In this document: piece by piece, positions 33,948 through 38,433 of the stretch | Layout: each line of letters begins with the position of its first letter | Position numbering within the stretch: the stretch's first letter is position 1 | Origin: Leptospira sp. | GTDB taxonomy: Bacteria > Spirochaetota > Leptospiria > Leptospirales > Leptospiraceae | Length of the DNA stretch: 38,433 bases | NCBI GenBank assembly: GCA_009991425.1 | Contig: JAACWH010000047.1 | Coordinates: 1 to 38,433 of the forward strand | Direction: 5' to 3' | Notes under the pieces: model-generated | The model's input: only the letters and a program-made list of their open reading frames with translations | Told to the model about the DNA's origin: nothing | Database searches by the model: none | Translations under genes and position numbers: made by a program

Positions 33948-35783
33948 TTACTCTACAGTCACTGACTTAGCTAGATTTCTTGGTTGATCTACGTTACATC
34001 CACGATAGATAGCAACATAATAAGAAAGTAATTGCAATGGTATAACACTGAGTAATGGAATAAAGCAATCATCCGTCTTGGGAATTTCAACTGTATATTC
34101 AGCCATGTTGTGAATATCTTTGTCGCCTTCTGTTACAATAGCAATTACCTTTCCTTTACGTGCCTTTACTTCTTGAATGTTAGAAATAATTTTTTCATAA
34201 GTTGCATCTTTTGTTGCAATGAAAACTACAGGCATATCCTCATCAATCAAAGCAATTGGTCCATGCTTCATCTCAGCGGCTGGATAGCCTTCTGCATGTA
34301 TATAGGAAATTTCTTTCAATTTCAATGCGCCTTCCAGTGCTACTGGGAAATTATATCCGCGTCCTAAATATAGAAAGTTCTTCGCAAATTGAAAAGTCTC
34401 AGCAATTCGTTTGATCGGTTCTGCATCCTCTAGAATTTTTTGTATTTTCTCAGGGATGGTATCCAATTCAAAAAGCAATTCACGGTATCTGCTTTCTGAT
34501 AGAGTTCCTTTCTTCAAACCAAGAATCAATGCCATCATTGCAAGAACCGTCACTTGACCTGTAAATGCTTTCGTTGAAGCAACTCCAATTTCTGGCCCAG
34601 CATGGATGTAAGCTCCAGCGTGGGAAGCTCTGGCAATGGAACTACCAACTACATTGCATACGCCGAAGATAGTTGCACCTTTTGATTTTGCTAGATCTAT
34701 AGCAGCTAAGGTATCGGCCGTCTCTCCTGATTGAGAAATAGGTATAACTACATCAGTCTCCCGAATGACTGGATTTCGATATCTAAATTCAGAAGCATAC
34801 TCTACTTCTACACTAACTCTTGCTATGTCTTCGAATAAATATTCAGCAACTAAGGCAGCATGCCAGGATGTTCCGCAGGCGATGAATATTAATCTATCTG
34901 TATTCAAAAATTTATTCATATACTGGCTCATACCATTTAGGAAAAGATGATTATCCTTAGGTAACAATCTTCCTCTGAGACAATCTCGAATCGATTTAGG
35001 TTGCTCATGGATTTCTTTGAGCATGAAATGTTCAAATCCACCCTTCTCAATAGATTCTAATTCCATTTCTAGTGTGTGAACGAATGGTGTTTTAGGAACA
35101 TCTTCCACACTTTTTAAAGTTAATTTGCCGTTCTTAATTACAGCAATTTCATAATCATCCAAGTAAACAACATTGTTCGTATATTCTATGATAGGTGTTG
35201 CATCAGAGGCAATGAAAAATTCACCGTCGCCTACTCCAATCACAAGGGGAGAACCTTTACGCGCTGCAATCAATTGTTTATCATCGTCGGAAGATAGTAT
35301 GCAAATAGCATAGGCTCCAACTACCTCTTGAAGACTGAGACGAACAGCCTCTTCTAAGGAACAGTTGTTATTCTTTTTAATTTCTTCTATCAAATGTATT
35401 ACTACTTCTGAGTCTGTTTCACTTTTGAATTTATGGCCTTTTATTTCAAGTTCCGTCTTTAAGGATTGGTAGTTCTCTATGATACCATTATGAATGATTG
35501 CAAGTTTCCCATCAGAGGATGCATGTGGGTGAGCGTTCACATCGTTCGGTTCTCCATGTGTTGCCCAACGAGTATGGCCTATACCAATTGTGCTATGTAA
35601 ATTCTCACCTGAGATAGTACCTTCCAGATCTGATACTTTTCCTTTCTTCTTCATGATCTTAAGATCACCGTTGAGTAGGGCAATACCAGCACTATCATAT
35701 CCACGGTATTCTAATCTCTTCAGACCTTTTATGATGATGGGGTAAGCTTCTCTTTTACCTATATATCCAACGATTCCGCACAT
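33948..35783 (-). CDS. glmS: Glutamine-fructose-6-phosphate aminotransferase
   Basis: Makes glucosamine-6-phosphate from fructose-6-phosphate and glutamine, the first step of the hexosamine pathway for peptidoglycan and LPS. The glutaminase domain begins MCGIVGYIG, so after removal of Met the catalytic cysteine is residue 1. RLEYRGYDSAGIAL and IGIGHTRWATHGEPNDVNAH follow. Two SIS domains bind sugar phosphate: IACGTSWHAALVAEYLFE, PISQSGETADTLAAI, and later LGRGYNFPVALEGALKLKEI. It ends NLAKSVTVE, the canonical C-terminal sequence. Length 611 is normal. It lies between glmM (21 bases upstream) and the GlmU-like gene (six bases downstream); the 21-base gap is too short for a glmS ribozyme. Confidence 0.97.
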   Translation of the reverse strand: MCGIVGYIGKREAYPIIIKGLKRLEYRGYDSAGIALLNGDLKIMKKKGKVSDLEGTISGENLHSTIGIGHTRWATHGEPNDVNAHPHASSDGKLAIIHNGIIENYQSLKTELEIKGHKFKSETDSEVVIHLIEEIKKNNNCSLEEAVRLSLQEVVGAYAICILSSDDDKQLIAARKGSPLVIGVGDGEFFIASDATPIIEYTNNVVYLDDYEIAVIKNGKLTLKSVEDVPKTPFVHTLEMELESIEKGGFEHFMLKEIHEQPKSIRDCLRGRLLPKDNHLFLNGMSQYMNKFLNTDRLIFIACGTSWHAALVAEYLFEDIARVSVEVEYASEFRYRNPVIRETDVVIPISQSGETADTLAAIDLAKSKGATIFGVCNVVGSSIARASHAGAYIHAGPEIGVASTKAFTGQVTVLAMMALILGLKKGTLSESRYRELLFELDTIPEKIQKILEDAEPIKRIAETFQFAKNFLYLGRGYNFPVALEGALKLKEISYIHAEGYPAAEMKHGPIALIDEDMPVVFIATKDATYEKIISNIQEVKARKGKVIAIVTEGDKDIHNMAEYTVEIPKTDDCFIPLLSVIPLQLLSYYVAIYRGCNVDQPRNLAKSVTVE

Positions 35784-35804
35784 AGTATCTCCTTCTCTAT
35801 TCGA

Positions 35805-37160
35805 TTAAGATAGAGCTTTCTCCGTTTTTTGTAAAATTTCGTTCAATCTGTCCTCAGAATCAGCTTCTGCTATGATTCTTACAATTGGTTCCGTATTGGA
35901 AGGGCGAACATGTACCCAGCCATAATCCCAAGATATTCTAAGTCCATCTTGGTTTGATATGATGCCATCAGTGAATTTGGACTGCAATTTTGCAAACATC
36001 TCTTCCACCTTGGCACCCTCTCTGGAAAACTTTGTCTTCTTCATATGCAAAGTAGGCAATTTATCATGCAAGTTATCGATGGAAAGGTTCTCTCTCGCCA
36101 TCATATTCAAAATATGTCCGATTCCTGATAAGGTATCCCGACCAAAAGAATTTATCTTTGGATCGATCACTCCACCATTGCCTTCTCCACCAAACATTGC
36201 TTTGGATTCAACCATCATACTTACAACATTTGCTTCCCCAACCTTAGATCGAAGCACAGTTCCACCATAAGCATTGACAACTTTATCTGAAAGGAAACTG
36301 GATGATTCATTCAACACGACTCTCGCCTTCCCAACGTAATTAGGAAGAACCGACATTAAGCATAAGGGCACAGTGTATTCCTCTGAAATAGCACCTTTTT
36401 CAGGTGTGAGAACCACTAAGCGATCCGCATCTGGATCGAGAGCAAAACCAATATCTACTCCCAATCTTTGGATATCTTTAGAGGTTTCTACTAAGGCCTC
36501 TTCGGTTGGCTCAGCAGGTCTTGGGAAAATTCCATCGGGAGTGCAATTGATTTTGAAAACTTCACAGCCCAAAAGTTCCAAGAACTCTGGAAGCAATGTA
36601 CTTCCTGCTCCATTCACAGCATCAATCAGGACTTTAAATTTTTTATTTCTAATTGCTAAAACATCAATCTGAGAAAGGACCGAATCGATGTGCAACTTGC
36701 TTTCTTCATAAGATCTTTCTAATTTGGGAGAAGCAAGTGGATCTACGTCAGGATAATGATTGGATTTTAAAATCTCGAGCACTCGGTCGATTTCAATTTG
36801 GGAGAAAAAGAATCCATGCTTACCAACAAATTTGAAAGCATTCCATTCTAAGGGATTGTGTGATGCAGTTACTATAACACCGGCGGCAGCTTTCTTTGCT
36901 TGAACTACTGCTTTGACTGTTGGAGTAGGAACAATGCCTAATGAAAGGACAGACTTACCAGTAGATAGAATTGCACCCGTTAGCAAGGATTCTATAAATA
37001 AGCCACTTGGTCTTGAATCACGACCGATTACTACCAAATCTCCTTCAATGGAAGCGGCAAATGCTCTTGCAAATTGAAAAATCGTATTCGGATCGAATCC
37101 GTCTTGCAGTTTACCACGAACACCTGAGACAGAAACCATGATTTGGGAAAGATCGATCAT
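35805..37160 (-). CDS. glmM: Phosphoglucosamine mutase
   Basis: Interconverts glucosamine-6-phosphate and glucosamine-1-phosphate. The phospho-serine loop is VTASHNPLEWNAFK with Ser100. The metal loop LDPDADRL has D242, D244 and D246, and the sugar-binding loop is GGEGNGGVI. The C-terminal phosphate loop is RPSNTEPIVRIIAE. The 451-residue length fits GlmM, but the same folds serve phosphomannomutase/phosphoglucomutase enzymes; the following glmS and GlmU-like genes favour GlmM. First gene of the cluster on the minus strand; tRNA-Val is 75 bases upstream. No terminator was seen between it and glmS. Confidence 0.9.
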   Translation of the reverse strand: MIDLSQIMVSVSGVRGKLQDGFDPNTIFQFARAFAASIEGDLVVIGRDSRPSGLFIESLLTGAILSTGKSVLSLGIVPTPTVKAVVQAKKAAAGVIVTASHNPLEWNAFKFVGKHGFFFSQIEIDRVLEILKSNHYPDVDPLASPKLERSYEESKLHIDSVLSQIDVLAIRNKKFKVLIDAVNGAGSTLLPEFLELLGCEVFKINCTPDGIFPRPAEPTEEALVETSKDIQRLGVDIGFALDPDADRLVVLTPEKGAISEEYTVPLCLMSVLPNYVGKARVVLNESSSFLSDKVVNAYGGTVLRSKVGEANVVSMMVESKAMFGGEGNGGVIDPKINSFGRDTLSGIGHILNMMARENLSIDNLHDKLPTLHMKKTKFSREGAKVEEMFAKLQSKFTDGIISNQDGLRISWDYGWVHVRPSNTEPIVRIIAEADSEDRLNEILQKTEKALS

Positions 37161-37234
37161 TTCAGTAGATGGTAAAATTCCAGGGACTCTGGAGTAAATA
37201 GGAAAAGATTTCTTGCTAGGATGAAATGGGAACC

Positions 37235-37307
37235 TGGGCGATGACAGGATTGAACTGCCGACCCTCTGCTTGTAAGGCAGATGCTCTCCCAGCTGAGCTA
37301 ATCGCCC
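37235..37307 (-). tRNA. tRNA-Val (anticodon TAC)
   Basis: On the minus strand the acceptor stem GGGCGAT (37307-37301) pairs with ATCGCCC (37242-37236), with an A discriminator at 37235. The D-arm contains TAGCTCAGCTGGGAGAGC. The anticodon loop in CTGCCTTACAAGCAG has TAC, reading Val codons. The T-arm has GGCAGTTCAATCCTGTC. The 3' CCA is not encoded (GGT follows), so it must be added by the CCA-adding enzyme. It sits between rpsT and glmM. Confidence 0.96.
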
Positions 37308-37324
37308 TTCAGGTTCACAATAGC

Positions 37325-37353
37325 TATGAAATTGTAGGGTGTTCTACTGTCAA
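37325..37353 (-). promoter_or_regulatory. Likely promoter of tRNA-Val
   Basis: On the minus strand TTGACA (37353-37348) is followed after 17 bases by TTCATA (37330-37325), a moderate -10. The -10 ends 17 bases before the tRNA 5' end. It lies just downstream of the rpsT terminator, consistent with a new transcript. Confidence 0.5.
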
Positions 37354-37354
37354 A

Positions 37355-37387
37355 GAAAAAATAAAAAAGACCCCAAAATGGAGTCTT
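37355..37387 (-). terminator. Rho-independent terminator of rpsT
   Basis: Read on the minus strand AAGACTCC (37387-37380) pairs with GGGGTCTT (37374-37367), including one U-G wobble, around an ATTTT loop. It is followed by TTTTATTTTTTC. It follows the rpsT stop (37425) by 37 bases. A clear intrinsic terminator. Confidence 0.88.
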
Positions 37388-37424
37388 ATGTAAAAAAGAA
37401 GAAATGGCTAAAAGGATTTTCTAA

Positions 37425-37706
37425 TTAAGCTGTAGCTTGTGGAGCTTGGCTTTTGTGAATAGCAACTGCCATTCTAGATTTCTTGCGATCAGCATTCTTT
37501 GGATGTATTAAGTTTATCTTAGCAGCTTTATCTAATAAAGAAGAATATCCTACATATAGAGTTTTGGCTTTTTCTACATCGCCTTCTTTGATTGATTTAA
37601 TGATATTTTTAGCGAAAGTTCTAATTTTAGATTTTTTCTGAGTGTTTAATTCAGTTCTACGAGCTGTTCTTCTTATGTCTTTTTTAGATGAGCGTAAATT
37701 TGCCAC
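37425..37706 (-). CDS. rpsT: 30S ribosomal protein S20
   Basis: A 93-residue basic primary 16S rRNA binding protein of the small subunit. MANLRSSKKDIRRTARRTEL and HPKNADRKKSRMAVAIHKSQ are typical of bS20, an all-helical protein. The start codon is GTG at 37706 with AGGA six bases upstream in the sequence AAAGAGGAATACC. A -10-like TATGAT lies at 37748-37743 on the minus strand. The terminator at 37355-37387 ends its transcript. It is divergent from the unknown gene at 37821. Confidence 0.96.
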   Translation of the reverse strand: MANLRSSKKDIRRTARRTELNTQKKSKIRTFAKNIIKSIKEGDVEKAKTLYVGYSSLLDKAAKINLIHPKNADRKKSRMAVAIHKSQAPQATA

Positions 37707-37820
37707 GGTATTCCTCTTTTTTTACTAGATTTTAGGGAGCTTATCATAAGTCGATAGTTTTTTCCCAAAATTCTTTGTTTGTACTAACCAAAATCAGAAA
37801 GTTTTCTCTAAGGAGATACT

Positions 37821-38096
37821 ATGGAAATTTATTGCACTATAGACGAAGGACTGAATCGATACTTAAAAGAGCTTAACCTTGCACCTAACATTTTGTTTAG
37901 AATGGGAATTTTAGATCCTCCTGAACCCGAGAATAGCTTTTTAAAAGCTACTAAGAGATTTCGTAAAGGGATTCACTTGGAATGTGAACCAGAAGAATTC
38001 GATTTTTTATTTACACAATCCTTCCATAATGGAAGATACATAGGAGAGATGGCAGAAGATATGATTTTACATGCCTTTCTTAAATATATACACTAA
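37821..38096 (+). CDS. Small conserved-looking protein of unknown function
   Basis: A 91-residue soluble protein, acidic and basic residues balanced, without a signal peptide. Visible parts are MEIYCTIDEGLNRYLKEL, RMGILDPPEPENSFLKATKR and ECEPEEFDFLFTQSFHNGRY. It has a strong ribosome binding site: AAGGAG lies seven bases before the ATG. Its stop TAA overlaps the start of the next gene as TAATG, so the two are translationally coupled. I do not recognise the family; the strong translation signals and the coupling argue that it is real. Confidence 0.72.
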   Translation: MEIYCTIDEGLNRYLKELNLAPNILFRMGILDPPEPENSFLKATKRFRKGIHLECEPEEFDFLFTQSFHNGRYIGEMAEDMILHAFLKYIH

Positions 38097-38433
38097 TGAG
38101 CAGTAATTCTGATTATATTAAGGTAGGATCTATCTCAGAAATAGATCCCAACAAGCTTACCCTATCTTATGTAGGTAAGAAATTTATAGATAAAGATAAC
38201 AATCGCTTTTCCATTAGATTCAATAAAGAAACTAGAAAGATGGAGATTGTGAAAATCATCATACGCTCAGGTGGTAAAATTCAAGAAGAATCAGGACTAA
38301 AACCCTGGGAGGCTTCTACATCAATAGACAAAGAAAAACTAGATCGTTTAAAATCTAACCAAACTCCTATTAGTATTGATGATGAAAAGTTCAATGCTCA
38401 ACCAAGTGTCAATCAAAATAATAAATCAGAACT
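38096..38433 (+). CDS. Hypothetical protein (3' end outside window)
   Basis: The ATG at 38096-38098 overlaps the stop of the preceding gene (TAATG) and the frame stays open for 112 codons to the end of the window. It begins MSSNSDYIKVGSISEIDPNK, then LTLSYVGKKFIDKDNNRFSI and MEIVKIIIRSGG, and continues with a polar region rich in Lys, Ser, Asn and Gln (about 75-112). No signal peptide or known domain is seen. The N-terminal half looks like a small beta-rich domain and the rest disordered; the true length and family cannot be judged from this fragment. Confidence 0.65.
   Translation, partial: MSSNSDYIKVGSISEIDPNKLTLSYVGKKFIDKDNNRFSIRFNKETRKMEIVKIIIRSGGKIQEESGLKPWEASTSIDKEKLDRLKSNQTPISIDDEKFNAQPSVNQNNKSE

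Noticed and set aside
35784..35804. A glmS ribozyme upstream of glmS
   Set aside because: Only 21 bases separate glmM and glmS, far too few for the ribozyme, and no pseudoknot pattern is present.
1..38433. CRISPR arrays, insertion sequences, integrase or attachment sites
   Set aside because: No regularly spaced repeats, transposase or integrase motifs, or direct repeats flanking the tRNA were found by eye.

Overview
The window is AT-rich bacterial chromosomal DNA that reads as a spirochaete of the family Leptospiraceae, most likely Leptospira. The evidence is the style of the genes: loosely conserved lipoboxes, multi-membrane-pass chemotaxis receptors, a class III cyclase, a phasin-like protein, a RuvB ending in PTLF, and several exported proteins with no obvious family. 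The genus call is an inference from remembered family resemblance, not from a search. No phage, insertion sequence, CRISPR array or replication origin was seen, and no gene-free stretch exceeds about 300 bases.

Layout. 1-4.7 kb: the end of an adenylate/guanylate cyclase, a phasin-like protein, a beta-propeller lipoprotein, and a coupled sensor kinase and REC-HATPase regulator. 4.8-8.6 kb: a tightly overlapping plus-strand run of pyrD, a 23S rRNA uracil methyltransferase and a six-pass chemoreceptor. 8.7-14.7 kb: a barrel-like outer membrane protein, argG and coaD, then an ammonium transporter fused to a diverged chemoreceptor signalling domain, and a lipoprotein. 14.7-21.4 kb: a plus-strand run with a WYL-domain regulator, a RecB/DnaQ-type (DUF2779-like) nuclease, an HSL-type esterase, an unknown exported protein, a phospholipase C/S1-P1-nuclease-like exported protein, and a YHS/DoxX pair. 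21.4-24.5 kb: an Atg22/UMF1-type transporter facing a small operon of BFD ferredoxin, RibD-type reductase and GT51 glycosyltransferase.

24.5-30.2 kb, minus strand: chemoreceptor, HtrA protease, ruvB, TonB-like protein, preceded by a STAS anti-sigma antagonist and glnB (PII). glnB has a well spaced sigma-54-type promoter and a clear terminator. ruvB has no ATG/GTG/TTG codon at its expected 5' end; the only plausible start is a CTG overlapping the htrA stop codon. 30.4-37.2 kb, minus strand: glmM, glmS and a GlmU-like hexapeptide protein together suggest a UDP-GlcNAc cluster, followed by an alpha/beta hydrolase and an acyl-CoA carboxylase beta subunit. 37.2-38.4 kb: tRNA-Val(TAC), rpsT with its terminator, then two short unknown genes, the second cut by the window end.

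The most unusual items are the Amt-chemoreceptor fusion with its altered hairpin tip, the WYL/nuclease pair in which the RecB-type catalytic lysine appears to be missing, and the CTG start of ruvB. None is proven here to be a new system.
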